64,000 nt of DNA from Ryuthela nishihirai (GCA_038380435.1 JAWZYU010000034.1:42284901-42348900); one strand, 5' to 3'; shown: positions 42,535 through 53,427, counted from the first letter of the stretch. Numbers and translations: made by a program. Notes: generated from the sequence alone by a model not told the origin.

Positions 42535-43092
42535 TGGGGCGAGGGTGGCTCAGTCGGTAGCGCGCCAGGCTCGTTATCTGTAGTTCTCAGGTTCGAGTCC
42601 CAGCTGGGTCAGCGTTGAGATTTATCTCCGCAAAATTCCCCGCCCTGCCCACGGTCAGTAGGGGACACCGATGGGCTTGGAAAGGCCGCCGTCCTTCGGA
42701 TGGGACGTTAAGCCGTGGTCCCGTGTGCGGGAGAGCCATACCCTGTGCACGTTAAAGAACACGCTGGATGGCCTTGACGGGAGGCTACCATCTGTCTCCC
42801 AACAGCTGTTCCAGTGGGTCCCCTCCCCCAACCTTCTCTGAGCCTTCGGGGTCCATGTGACCTGGCCATTTCGCCCATGGTGTGAAAAAAAGTGCCGCTC
42901 AGAGGTAAAACAACCCAACGTTAAAGAACACGCTGGATGGCCTTGACGGGAGGCTACCATCTGTCTCCCAACCGTTGTTCCAGTGGATCACCTCCCCCAA
43001 CCTTGTCTGAGCCTTCGGGGTCCTTGTGGCCTGGCCATTTAGCCCATAGTGTGCAAAAAAGTGCCGCTCAGAGGTAAAACAACCCACCCCAA
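42535..43092 (+). mobile_element. SINE1 with two modules, between direct duplicates
   Basis: Complete head (B box GGTTCGAGTCC), body and two modules joined near 42917. It begins immediately after the left direct duplicate and ends immediately before the right one. Confidence 0.93.
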
Positions 43093-43093
43093 C

Positions 43094-43363
43094 TCAATGT
43101 TCATGATGTAAACAAATTTATTATCATTATTATTGACAACATCTATTAAAAACATAGCTGATCCAACGGTTATAAATCTTAAAAGATTCCCAATTTCTAT
43201 TTCAGTGAAATAATTAAAAAAAAAAACTTACGCCAAAAAAAAAAACTTCTGACAGAAAACTTAACACCGTTGGTTGCTGTGGTGATTAAAACTCCTAACC
43301 CGTTTTTTAAATCTCTGGCTCAACCACAATAAAAATGTAACAAGTGTTTACATTGTGATAATT
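43094..43363 (+). repeat. Direct duplication, right copy
   Basis: Second copy of the unique segment at 42271-42533, with scattered substitutions and small indels (for example TTTATTATC against TTTTTTATC, and an extra AAC). Confidence 0.9.
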
Positions 43364-43987
43364 GAAAGCACGAACTGGGTTGCATCTTATTTGGTGTTAA
43401 AAAAAGATGCATTATTTTCGCTGTCGATATTTGAAGCTGCAACCCTAGACGCTAGATGATTATCTTTAAATATAACCCCCTCCCCCTAAAACTCCCTCTA
43501 ACCGACTTTCGATCAAGAAAAATGGATTATTATTCTGTTACTTAGTGATTTAATCTCCGAGAACATAATGACCTGCATGTAGCAACCAAAGCTACCTTTA
43601 TAAGAAGTTTAATTGCATTACCTTCATAAAGGCATCTTGCATAAATCTCAGGAAGTGCTTTTTTTTAAAACCTCTAATGCTTCGGACATTTAGTAATGGA
43701 TTTCGACGTTCGGGAAGATAATGGAATAAGGTGAAGATTTCTTTAACACATGTTTCGTATTTCAATTCCCGAATTCCACGTGACGTGCTCTTAGTTTTGT
43801 AACTAGTCACCAAAAGTAGTTGCCACAATCTATTTGTAGGAGGAGTGAAAATCAGCCAGGTTATATCATCATCAATTTCCATCCAAATTGTTTGCTGAAA
43901 ACATAAATCTATATTTATATCTTACTAGCTGAACTGATCGTCTTTGCTAATGCCTGAATAAAATGGCTTTGCGTATCAAACTTTCAG
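43364..43987. other. Unique region, no recognised gene
   Basis: Open frame of 94 codons on the minus strand (43882-43598) has no recognised domain. Confidence 0.35.
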
Positions 43988-44144
43988 GGGTTGAGTTGTT
44001 TTACCCCTGAGAGGCACTTTTTTGCACAAAAAATCTGCCTTGCTGCAAAGTGGGGTAGCAAGGCAGATATTCTATGCACACAATGGGCTAATAGCCAGGT
44101 TACAAGAAGCCCTACGGTTGAGAGAAGTTGAGGTACGGAGTTTG
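43988..44144 (-). mobile_element. Diverged SINE1 module with a hairpin
   Basis: TTGTTTTACCCCTGAGAGGC is a SINE1 tail. ATCTGCCTTGCT and AGCAAGGCAGAT form a 12-bp hairpin at about 44032-44070, and a diverged module follows. The stretch from about 44048 to 44165 is a direct duplicate of 45519-45640. Confidence 0.7.
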
Positions 44145-44940
44145 GGTTGGGTTGTTTTACCTCTGAGCTGCACTTTTTTGCACACCATGGGCTAAATGGC
44201 CAGGTCACATGGATCCCGAAGGGTCAGAGAAGGTTCGGGGAGGGGATCCACTGGAATGGCTGTTGGGAGACAGATGGTAGCCTCCCGTCAAGGCCATCCA
44301 GCGTGTTCTTTAACGTTGGTTGTTTACCTCTGAGCGGCAGTTTTTTGCACACCATGGGCTAAATGGCCAGGTCACATGGACCCCCGAAGGTTCAGAGAAG
44401 GTTGGGGGAGGGGACCCAATGGAACAGCTGTTGGGAGACAGATGGCAGCCTCCGTCAAGGCCATCCAGCGTGTTCTTTAACGTTGGGTTGTTTTTCCTCT
44501 GAGCGGCACTTTTTTTGCCCACAATGGGCTAAATGGCCAGGTCACAAGGACCCGAAGACTCAGAGAAGGTTGGGAGAGGGGACCCACTGGAACAGCTGTT
44601 GGGAGACAGATGGTAACCTCCTGTCAAGGCCATTCGGCGTGTTCTTTAACGTTGGGTTGTTTTACCTCTGAGCGGCAGTTTTTTTGCACACCATGGGTTA
44701 AATTGCCTGGTCACGTGGACCCCGAAGGCTCAGAGAAGGTTGGGGGAGGGGGACCCACTGGAATAGCTGATGGGAGACAGATGGTAGCCTCCCGTCAAGG
44801 CCATCCAGCGTGTTTTTTAACGTGCACAGTGTATGACTCTCCCGCATACGGAGCCACTGCTTAACGTCCCATCCGACGGACGGCGGCCTTTCCAATCCCA
44901 TCTGTGTCCCCCTACTGACTGAGGCAGGGAGGAGAATTAA
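44145..44940 (-). mobile_element. SINE1 with four modules, no head
   Basis: Module joints near 44317, 44486 and 44655, then body to 44940. The tRNA-like head is absent, and a plus-strand module fragment starts at the break. Confidence 0.9.
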
Positions 44941-45070
44941 CGGAAGGCTATCATCTTTGTTCTAATCGCTCCCCAGTAAGTCCCCGTTTTCGGGTTCTCG
45001 TGACCTGGCCATTTAGCCCACAGTGTGCAAAAAGAGTGCCGCTCAGACAGCGCCAAATCCAACCCAATCC
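44941..45070 (+). mobile_element. Decayed SINE1 3' module
   Basis: GGAAGGCTATCATCTTTG, GGGTTCTCGTGACCTGGCCA, GTGCCGCTCAGA and AATCCAACCCAATCC keep module order. Confidence 0.7.
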
Positions 45071-45518
45071 TTAATTTATGGAGACCAGTGTATATAGATC
45101 AAAAATAAAAAAAAATAACTTAATAAATGCATAACCATCTAAAAAGATTAATATTGCTTTTAGACATCATCATCAACAACATATTCATTTTTCAGCTAAA
45201 AACATTAACGGGAAGTAACAACACAAGATTCGACACTAATAATTCGGAGGTCGTTTCTCTTGAAGCAGGACAACAATGGTTGTAGAATTGAAAGCATTAA
45301 TTTTTCTGAACTTTAACATAAGCTTTCTTCTAAGTGGACAAATGGCCTGCAAGTTATTAATAAAGAATTTTTCACCAAGGAAACACTGGAATTGCGTGGC
45401 CTGGTTCTAATTAACATCTTTCAAAGTGGCATTTCACACAGCCTTTTGCAGCTGTTGGACGGAATCGTTAATTGAAGTCTACATCAGAGAAATTTCTATT
45501 ACAATATTGTCTTTTTCA
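45071..45518. other. Unique AT-rich region
   Basis: No feature recognised. Confidence 0.4.
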
Positions 45519-45613
45519 GTGGGGTAGCAAGGCAGATATTCTATGCACACAATGGGCTAAATATAGCCAGGTTACAAGAAGCCCTACGGTTGAGAGAAGG
45601 TTGAGGTACGGAG
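45519..45613 (-). mobile_element. Diverged SINE1 module, duplicate of 44048-44140
   Basis: GTGGGGTAGCAAGGCAGATA and GAAGCCCTACGGTTGAGAGA are repeated from the earlier locus with small differences, so the two loci arose by duplication. Confidence 0.75.
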
Positions 45614-45699
45614 TTTGGGTTGGGTTGTTTTGCCTCTGAGCGGCACTTTTTTTGCTCACCATGGGCTAAATGGCCAGGTCACATGGACCCCGAAGGGTC
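45614..45699 (-). mobile_element. SINE1, minus strand, left part of a split copy
   Basis: Tail and outer part of a 3' module, interrupted at ACCCCGAAGGGTC by a plus-strand SINE1; it resumes at 46085. Confidence 0.88.
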
Positions 45700-46084
45700 G
45701 GGGGGCGGGGGTGGCTCAGTCGGTAGCGCGCCAGGCTCGTAATCTGTAGTTCCCAGGTTCGAGTCCCAGCTGGGTCAGCGTTGAGATTTATCTCCGCAAA
45801 ATTCCCCGCCCTGCCCACGGTCAGTAGGGGACACCGATGGGCTTGGAAAGGCCGCCGTCCGTCGGATGGGACGTTAAGCCGTGGCCCCGTGTGCGGGAGA
45901 TCCATACCCTGTGCACGTTAAAGAACACGCTGGATGGCCTTGACGGGAGGATATCATCTGTCTCCCAACAGCTGTTCCAGCGGATCCCTCCCCAACCTTC
46001 TCTGAGCCTTCGGGGTCCATGTGACCTGACCATTTAGCCCATGGTGTGCAAAAAAGTGCCGCTCAGAGGTAAAACAACACAACA
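45700..46084 (+). mobile_element. SINE1 nested in minus-strand SINE1
   Basis: The best-preserved copy by its promoter (A box 45712-45723, B box 45756-45766). Perfect 13-bp TSD ACCCCGAAGGGTC at 45687-45699 and 46085-46097. Confidence 0.95.
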
Positions 46085-46510
46085 ACCCCGAAGGGTCAGA
46101 GAAGGTTGTGAGAGGAGACCCACTGGAATGGCTGTTGGGAGACAGATGGTAGCCTCACGTCTAAAGCCATCCAGCGTGTTCTTTAACGATGGATTGTTTT
46201 ACATCTGAACGGCACTTTTTGCACACAATGGGCTAAATGGCCAGGTCACAAGGACCCCGGAGGCTCAGATAAGATTGGGGGAGGGGACCCACTGGAACAG
46301 CTGTTGGGAGACAGATAGTAGCCTCCCGTCAAGGCCATCTAGCGTGTTTTTTAACGTGCACAGAATATGGCTCTCCCGCACACAGGGCCACGGCTTATCG
46401 TCCCATCCGACGAACGGCGGTCTTTCCAAGCCCATCGGTATCCCCTACTGACCGTGAGCAGGGCGGGGAATTTTGCGGAGATAAATATCAACGCTGACCC
46501 AGCTGGGGCT
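46085..46510 (-). mobile_element. SINE1, minus strand, right part of split copy
   Basis: Rest of the first module, a second module (from about 46190) and body, ending within the head at GGGGCTCGAACCCATC, close to the start of the 30-bp array. The A box is lost. Confidence 0.88.
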
Positions 46511-46524
46511 CGAACCCATCAGCA

Positions 46525-48450
46525 CTAGGTTAGTAAATGATACTCTCATGAAAATCAGGTTAGTAAGTGAGAGTCTCATGTGGACTAGGTTAGAGAAATC
46601 AGAGTCTCATGAAGACCAAGATGGCAAAATGAGATCCACATAAGAATCAGGATGATAAATATGAATCTCATGGGGCCCAGGTTAGCAAATGAGAGTCTCG
46701 TTAGGACCAAACTGATAATGAAGATTTTCATGAAGACCAGGTTGGTTAATGATAGTCTCACGAGGACCATGTTTGTGATGAGAGTCTCATCAGGACCAGA
46801 TTAGAAGAGAGCTTCATGAGGATTAGGTTCGTAGGAGTATCAGGGATCTCATGAGTATGATATGAATAACGAGAGTCTCATGAGTATCAGGTTGGTAAAT
46901 GAAAGTCTCATGAAAATCAGGTTAGTTAATGATAGTCTCAAGAGGACAAGGTTACTAAAATGAGAGTTTCATGACGACCAGTTTGGTAGATGAGAGTCTT
47001 ATGAGGACCAGGTTAAAAATGAGAGTTTTATAAAGACCACATTGGTAAAAGAGAGTCTCCTGAAGACCAGGTTAGTAAATGAAATTTCATGAGGAAGAGA
47101 TTGGTAAATGAAATTTCATGAGGAAGAGATTGGTAAATGAAATTTCATGAGGAAGAGATTGGTAAATGAAATTTCATGAGGAAGAGATTGGTAAATGAAA
47201 TTTAATGAGGAAGAGATTGGTAAATGATATCCCATGACAGGTTGGTTAATGATAATCTCAGGAGGATCAGATTAGTAAATGAAAGTATCATGAGGACCAG
47301 GTTGGTAAACGATGGTCTCATGAGGACCAGGTTGGTAAACGATGGTCTCATGAGGACGGGTTGGTGAGAGTCTCGTGAGAACCATGTTGGTAAGTGAGAG
47401 TATCATGAGGCACAGGTTGGTAAATGAGAGTCTCATGAGCACCAGATTGGAAAACGATAGTCTCATGAAGACCATGTTGGTAAAACGACAGTCTCATGAG
47501 GGCCATGTTGGTAAAACGAGAGTCTCATGAGGACCAGATTAATAAACGACGGTCTCATGAGGACCAGGTTGGTAAACGACGGTCTCATGAGGACCAGGTT
47601 GATGAGAGTCTCGTGAGAACCATGCTGGTAAGTGAGAGTCTCATGAGGACCAGGTTGGTAAATGAGAGCTCATGAGGACCAGATTGGTAAAACGAGAGTC
47701 TCATGAGGACCATGTTGGTAAAACGAGAGTCTCATGAGGACCAGATTAATAAATGAGAGTCTCATGAGGACCAGGTTGGTAAGAGTCTCGTGAGAACCAT
47801 GTTGGTAAGTGAGAGTCTCATGAAGACCATGTTGGTAAAACGAGAGTCTCATGAGAAACAGATTAATAAATGAGAGTCTCATGAGGACCAGGTTGGTAAA
47901 TGAGAGTCTCATGAGGACCAGGTTGGTAAAATGATTCTCATGAGCACCGGGTTGATAAGTGAGAGTTTGATGAGGATCAGAATAGTAAAATGAGACCTTG
48001 TGAAGACCAGAATGGTAAAGTGAGAGTCTCATGAGGACCAGGTTGGTAAAATGATTCTCATGAGCACCGGGTTGATAAGTGAGAGTTTGATGAGGATCAG
48101 AATAGTAAAATGAGACCTTGTGAAGACCAGAATGGTAAAGTGAGAGTCTCATGAGGACCAGGTTGGTAAAATGATTCTCATGAGCACCGGGTTGATAAGT
48201 GAGAGTTTGATGAGGATCAGAATAGTAAAATGAGACCTTGTGAAGACCAGAATGGTAAAGTGAGAGTCTCAAGGAGTCCAGATTGATAAATGATGGTCTC
48301 ATGATGACCAGGTTAGTTAATGAGAGTCTCATGGAGTCCAGGTTGATAAATGATGGTCTCATGATGACCAGGTTGGTTAATGAGAGTCTCATAAGGAACA
48401 AGTTGGTAAATGAGAGTCTCATGGATCAGGTTGGATTTGAGAGTGTTGTA
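46525..48450. repeat. 30-bp minisatellite, about 63 units
   Basis: The unit GAGAGTCTCATGAGGACCAG plus GTTGGTAAAT is 30 bp (10 codons) and stop-free on the minus strand, giving a 250-codon frame (48422-47670). The left third (46525-47090) is diverged. At 47090-47220 a 29-bp variant GAGGAAGAGATTGG repeats five times. At about 47910-48270 a 120-bp four-unit block occurs three times, with TGAGCACCGG at 47941, 48061 and 48181. Confidence 0.93.
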
Positions 48451-48504
48451 AAGTAGCAGGAATCATTGCACAGGTTCCTTGATACTCTAAGCCACTCTCA
48501 AAGA

Positions 48505-48885
48505 AAGAAAAGGAGTGGTGGGACTCTGTCCGTAGCGCACCAAGCTCTTAATACGAAAAAGGTTGGACTCTCAACTGTTGCCTGTGATATCTATATATCT
48601 GTAGAAAATCACCACCCTGCCTTGGGTGGGAAAAGAGATACTAATGGGTTTGGAAAGGTTATCGGCAATCGGATGGGACGCAGGAGAACCATTTCCTTTA
48701 AACTTTAAGAAACAAGCTGGATGGCCCCGACGGGTATCTACCATCTGTCTCCTAATAGCCACCCAGTGGAGTCCCTTCCCCCATCACTCTAAATGGCCAA
48801 GTCACAAGGACCATTGCAGTCCTTGTGACTTGGCCATTTAGTTCATTATGCGCAAAAAAATGTCGCTCAGAAGTAAAACAACCCA
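48505..48885 (+). mobile_element. Ancient SINE1 relative
   Basis: SINE1 order is kept with heavy divergence: GGACTCTGTCCGTAGCGCAC (head), CACCCTGCCTTGGGTGGG, GGTTTGGAAAGGTTATCGGC, GCTGGATGGCCCCGACGGG, and the tail AAAACAACCCAACAC. A perfect 22-bp inverted repeat with a 9-base loop (48789-48841) has replaced the usual single CCATTTAG region. Confidence 0.8.
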
Positions 48886-48926
48886 ACACACAAAATGTAA
48901 TGTTTATAATTCAAGTCACTTTTGAG
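48862..48926 (+). repeat. 65-bp direct repeat, left copy
   Basis: The tail of the ancient SINE1 plus about 30 bp of unique sequence (GTAATGTTTATAATTCAAGT) is repeated at 49736-49799 on the other side of a SINE1 multimer. Confidence 0.88.
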
Positions 48927-48927
48927 A

Positions 48928-49735
48928 GGGGCGGGGGTGGCTCAGTCGGTAGCGCGCCAGGATCGTAATCTGTAGTTCCCAGGTTCGAGTCCCAGCTGGG
49001 TCAGCGTTGAGATTTATCTCCGCAAAATTCCCCGCCCTGCCCATGGTCAGTAGGGGACACCGATGGGCTTGGAAAGGCCGCCGTCCGTCGGATGGGACGT
49101 TAAGCCGTGGCCCTGTGTGCGGGAGAGCCATACCATGTGCACGTTAAAGAATACGCTGGATGGCCTTGACGGGAGACTACCATCTGTCTCCCAACAGCTG
49201 TTCCAGTGGGTCCCCTCCCCCAACCTTCTCTGAGCCTTCGGGGTCCATGTGACCTGGCCATTTAGCCCATGGTGTGCAAAAAAGTGCCGCTCAGAGGTAA
49301 AACAACCCAACGTTAAAGAACACGCTGGATGGCCTTGACGGGAGGCTACCATCGGTCTCCCAACAGCTGTTTCAGTGGGTCCCCTCCTCCAACTTTCTCT
49401 GAGCCTTCGGGGTCCATGTGACTTGGCCATTTAGTCCATTATGCGCAAAAAAAGTGTCGCTCAGAGGTAAAACAACCCAACGTTAAAGAAAACGCTGGAT
49501 GGCCTTGACGGGAGGCTACCATCTGTCTCCCAACAGCTGTTTCAGTGGGTCCCCTCCTCCAACCTTCTCTGAGCCTTCGGGGTCCATGTGACTTGGCCAT
49601 TTAGTCCATTATGCGCAAAAAAGTGTCGCTCAGAGGTAAAACAACCCAACGTTAAAGAATACGCTGGTTGGCCTTGACGGGAGGCTACCATCTGTCTCCC
49701 AATGACATCCTCTACCATCTGTCTCCCAAATGATG
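48928..49735 (+). mobile_element. SINE1 with three modules and a partial fourth
   Basis: Head, body and modules joined near 49310, 49480 and 49650. The fourth is cut after CTGTCTCCCAA. The second and third share CATTTAGTCCATTATGCGCA, a variant found also in the ancient copy just upstream (48835-48855). This hints at gene conversion or unequal exchange between them. Confidence 0.9.
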
Positions 49736-49799
49736 TCGCTCAGAAGAAAAACAACCCAACACACAAAATGTAATGTTTATAATTCAAGTAACTTTTGAT
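49736..49799 (+). repeat. 65-bp direct repeat, right copy
   Basis: GTCGCTCAGAAGAAAAACAA through TTCAAGTAACTTTTGA, two or three differences from 48862-48926. Confidence 0.88.
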
Positions 49800-50613
49800 A
49801 TCTTGAACAGTTTTTGATTTATGCCTAACTTTTTAACACCACTGTCGCGCGTATTCCTGTAATTTGCCAAACACTTACATGAGTAATGATGAAAACTACT
49901 TTCAAAGACAAAGTTCTTTCTTATCTACCACACGATTATAACCTTATTTTACGCCAGAAAACGTTTCCTCACATTAAATCCAGTGGAAAAGACTCGAAAA
50001 TGTTGTGACAAACTATTTATTTCAGAAAAGTAAAGCCACAAGAACTTTTTAAAAATTCTGTCAACAGGTCTTAAGCTCTTTCGCGGTTCGTCTTAAGTCT
50101 ACGTGCAGCGAGTTAAAAAAGAACATTTTTCAGCACGAGTTACTAAGCCGTGTTTGAACTTACTAAAACAAGTTTTGTTTGGGCGTTTTTGTTTTATCCA
50201 GGATACTTAATCCATAGCCAAATTTTTCGTCTTCGTAGTTATTTCACGCGTTTTAAACAAGCACAGAGGACGAGGAAGAACGCATGCCCACTGCCTAAAT
50301 CTGCAAAACGTAACGCAAATAAATGTTTATTCTCATAAATTACTTCCATTCATGTTATTAAAACTCGACTCTCGAGTAATTTAAAACTGTAATTTTAATT
50401 TATGATGCTAAGAACAATGAGGTTTTGTCACACGGAAAAATTTCTGATTTTTTTTTTTCGTTTTTTTCATTTTGTAGTCTGTTGATGATTAAAGAATTTA
50501 AAGGTGAATGAATGTTTATTTCTGTCTCTGCTGCGCTTGTTTAAATGCGAAGAAGAAATTTTAGCTTTGAATGCCTTTTTTGTTTTTGGTAGAATATGCT
50601 CTTTATTTCGGTT
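49800..50613. other. AT-rich unique region, no recognised gene
   Basis: Open frame of 62 codons at 50150-50338 is not recognisable. Nothing else was seen. Confidence 0.4.
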
Positions 50614-51320
50614 TGGGTTGGGTTGTTTTACCTCTGAGCGGCACTTTTTTTGCACACCATGGGATAAATGGCCAGGTCACATGGACGTAAGGTTCAGAGA
50701 AGGTTGGGGGAGGGGACCCACTGGAGCAGATGTTGGGAGACAGATGGTAGCCACCCGTCAAGGCCATCCAGCGTGTTCTTTAACGTTTGATTGTTTTACC
50801 TCTGAGGGGCACTTTTTTGCACACCATCGGCTAATTTTCCACGTCACATTAACCCCGAAAGCTAAGAGAAGGTTGGGGGAGGGGACCCACTAGAGCAGCT
50901 GTTGGGAGACAGATGGTAGAATCCCGTCAAGGCCATCCAGCGTGTTCTTTAACGTTGGGTTGTTTTACCTCTGAGCGGCACATTTTTGCACACCATGGGC
51001 TAAATGGCCAGGTCACAAGGATCCCGAAGGCTCAGAGAAGTTTGGAGGAGGCGACCCACTGGAAAGGCTGTTGGAAGACAGATGGTAGCCTCCCGTTAAG
51101 GTCATCCAGCTAATCTTTAGCGTGCACAGGGTATGGTTCTCCCGCACACGGGACCACGACTTAACGATCCATTCGACTAATGGTGGGCTTCAGAAGCTCA
51201 TCAGTGTTCCCTATTAAACGACGGCAGGGCGGGGAGTTTTGAGGAGATGAATCTCAACGCTGGTCCAGATGGGATTCGAACCTGGAAACTGCAGATTACC
51301 AGCCTCACGCGGTACCGACT
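50614..51320 (-). mobile_element. SINE1 with three modules, minus strand
   Basis: Module joints near 50789 and 50957, then a diverged body and a head with B-box complement GGATTCGAACC. It stops inside the A box at ACCGACTGG. Confidence 0.9.
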
Positions 51321-51322
51321 GG

Positions 51323-51358
51323 ATTTAATGGATAGACCATCGTTCTATCCATTAAATG
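51323..51358. repeat. Short hairpin next to SINE1 head
   Basis: ATTTAATGGATAG and CTATCCATTAAAT are 13-bp inverted arms around ACCATCGTT. Meaning unknown. Confidence 0.6.
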
Positions 51359-51413
51359 CATATTTTAGAAATTGGAAAGCTATTGACATAAAAGAATTCT
51401 CTGATATTTTGTA

Positions 51414-51802
51414 GATTGGATTGGATTGTTTTACCTCTGAGCGGCACTTTTTTGCACACCATGGGCTAAATGGCCAGGTCACATGGACCCCGAAGGCTCA
51501 GAGAAGGTTGGGGTAGGGGACCCACTGGAACAGCTGTTGGGAGACAGATGGTAGCCTCCCGTCAAGGCCATCCAGCGTGTTCTTTAACATGCACAGGGTA
51601 TGGCTCTCCCGCACACAGTGCCACGGCTTAACGTCCCATCCGACGGATGGCGGCCTTTTCAAACCCATCGGTGTCCCCTACGGACCGTGGGCAGGGCGGG
51701 GAATTTTAAGGAGATAAATCTCAACGCTGACCCAGCTGGGACTCGAACCTGGGAACTGCAGATTACGAGCCTGGCGCGCTACCGACTGAGCCACCCCCGC
51801 CC
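51414..51802 (-). mobile_element. SINE1, single-module copy, minus strand
   Basis: The tail is GGATTGGATTG, a variant of the usual GGGTTGGGTTG. Complete module, body and head to 51802. Confidence 0.92.
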
Positions 51803-51892
51803 GACGACGGTCAGGACAGGGTCACCGATGGGCTTGGAAAGGCCGCCGTCACTCAGATAGGACATTAATCCCTGACCCCGTATGCATGAGAG
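51803..51892 (+). mobile_element. SINE1 body fragment
   Basis: CACCGATGGGCTTGGAAAGG and GATAGGACATTAATCCCTGA belong to the body. No head or tail is present; a complete copy follows in the same orientation. Confidence 0.75.
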
Positions 51893-52442
51893 GCAGGGGT
51901 GCCTCAGTCGGTAGCGCGCCAGGCTCGTAATCTGTAGTCCCCAGGTTCGAGTCCCAGCTGGAACAGCGTTGAGCTTTATCTCCGCAAAATTCCCCGCCCT
52001 GCCCACGGTCAGTAGGGAACACCGATAGGCTTGGAAAGGCCGCCGTCCGTCGGATGGGACGTTAAGCCGTGGCCCCGTGTGCAGGAGAGCTATATCCTGT
52101 ACACGCTAAAGAACACGCTGGATGGCTTTGACGGGAGACTACCATCTGTCTCTTAACAGCTGTTCCAGTGGGTTCCCTAACACAACATTCTCCGAGCCTT
52201 CGGGGTCCATGTGACCTGGCCATTTAGTCCATGGTGTGCAAAAAAGGGCCGCTCAGAGGTAAAACATCCCAACGTTAAAGAATACGTTGGATGGCCTTTA
52301 CGGGAGGCTACCATCTGTCTCCCAACAACTGTTCCAGTGGGTCCCCTCCCCCAACCTTCTCTGAGCCTTCGGGGTCCTTATAACCTCTCCATTTAGTCCA
52401 TGGTGTGCAAAAAAGTGCTACTCAGAGGTAAAACAACCCAAA
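51893..52442 (+). mobile_element. SINE1 with two modules
   Basis: Head (A-box region GCCTCAGTCGG, B box GGTTCGAGTCC), body and two modules joined near 52272. Confidence 0.92.
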
Positions 52443-52735
52443 CCCGTCTGTATGAAAGTCGTACTCTATGTACGTTAAAAAACACGCTGGATGGCCTTGA
52501 CGGGAGGCTACCATCTGTCTCCTATCCAATAGGTTTTCTTCTTCCAACCTGCTCTGAGCCCTTGGGGTCCTCGTGACCTTGTCATTTATTTGGAAAGATT
52601 TTTCTTGGAAAAGATAATAGCTTAAAGATATAGATAATTCGAAAAGGAATTATTTATTCCCCTGGGGTCCTCGTGGCCTTGTCATATTGTGAGCAAAACA
52701 AAGTGACGCTCAAAGGCAGAAGAACCCAATCTAAA
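52443..52735 (+). mobile_element. Decayed SINE1 module with internal duplication
   Basis: ACGTTAAAAAACACGCTGGA begins a module. The stretch GGGGTCCTCGTG-CCTTGTCAT occurs twice (about 52564 and 52673) around 90 bp of AT-rich sequence. GTGACGCTCAAAGGCAGAAG ends the module. Confidence 0.7.
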
Positions 52736-53035
52736 AAAGTCTCCAGTTAAACCCTCCGTTTCCTGCACTGACACCGTTTAGCATTTTTTGCCTGTCCACA
52801 CCTTGCTGCTGATAAGTTGATCGATGAGTTTCAAAGGTCATCACGAGTCGATGAGACGTTTAGCAACTGTGACGTGCACAGATGGTCCCGTGGTGCTCGC
52901 TGCATATTAGAGCACGCGCTCGATGGTTGTGATGTCATCAGCATATCACTACTTTTACATCTCTAGTGCGATAGATTTAAACCCCTTTTTTTCGATAGAA
53001 GATCAAATATTTTGAATTTATACCATTTCAGGTAT
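52736..53035 (+). mobile_element. Possible very old SINE1-related core
   Basis: At about 52845-52935 the order GAGACGTTTAGCAACTG, GGTCCCGTGGTGCTCGC, AGAGCACGCGCTCGATGGTT parallels the SINE1 core GGGACGTTAAGCCGTG ... AAAGAACACGCTGGATGG. The similarity is by eye and weak; the rest of the stretch is unremarkable. Confidence 0.4.
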
Positions 53036-53047
53036 CACAATTATAGA

Positions 53048-53427
53048 GTTGGGTTGTTTTACCTCTGAGCTGCACTTTTTTTGCACACCATGGACTAAAT
53101 GGCCAGGTCACATGGACCCCGAAGGCTCAGAGAAGGTTGGGGGAGGGGACCCACTGGAACAGCTGTTGGGAGACAGATGGTAGCCTCCCGTCAAGGCCAT
53201 CCAGCGTGGTCTTTAACGTGCACAGGGTATGGCTCACCCGCACAAGGGGGCCACGGCTTAATGTCCCATCCGACGGACGGCGGCCTTTCCAAGCCCTTCG
53301 GTGTCCCCTACTGACCGTGGGCAGGGCGGGGAATTTTGCGGAGATAAATCTTAACGCTGACCCAGCTGGGACTCGAACCTGGGAACTACAAATTACGAGC
53401 CTGGCGCGCTACCGACTGAGCCACCCC
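53048..53427 (-). mobile_element. SINE1, single-module copy, minus strand
   Basis: Complete copy with perfect 12-bp TSD CACAATTATAGA at 53036-53047 and 53428-53439. Confidence 0.95.
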
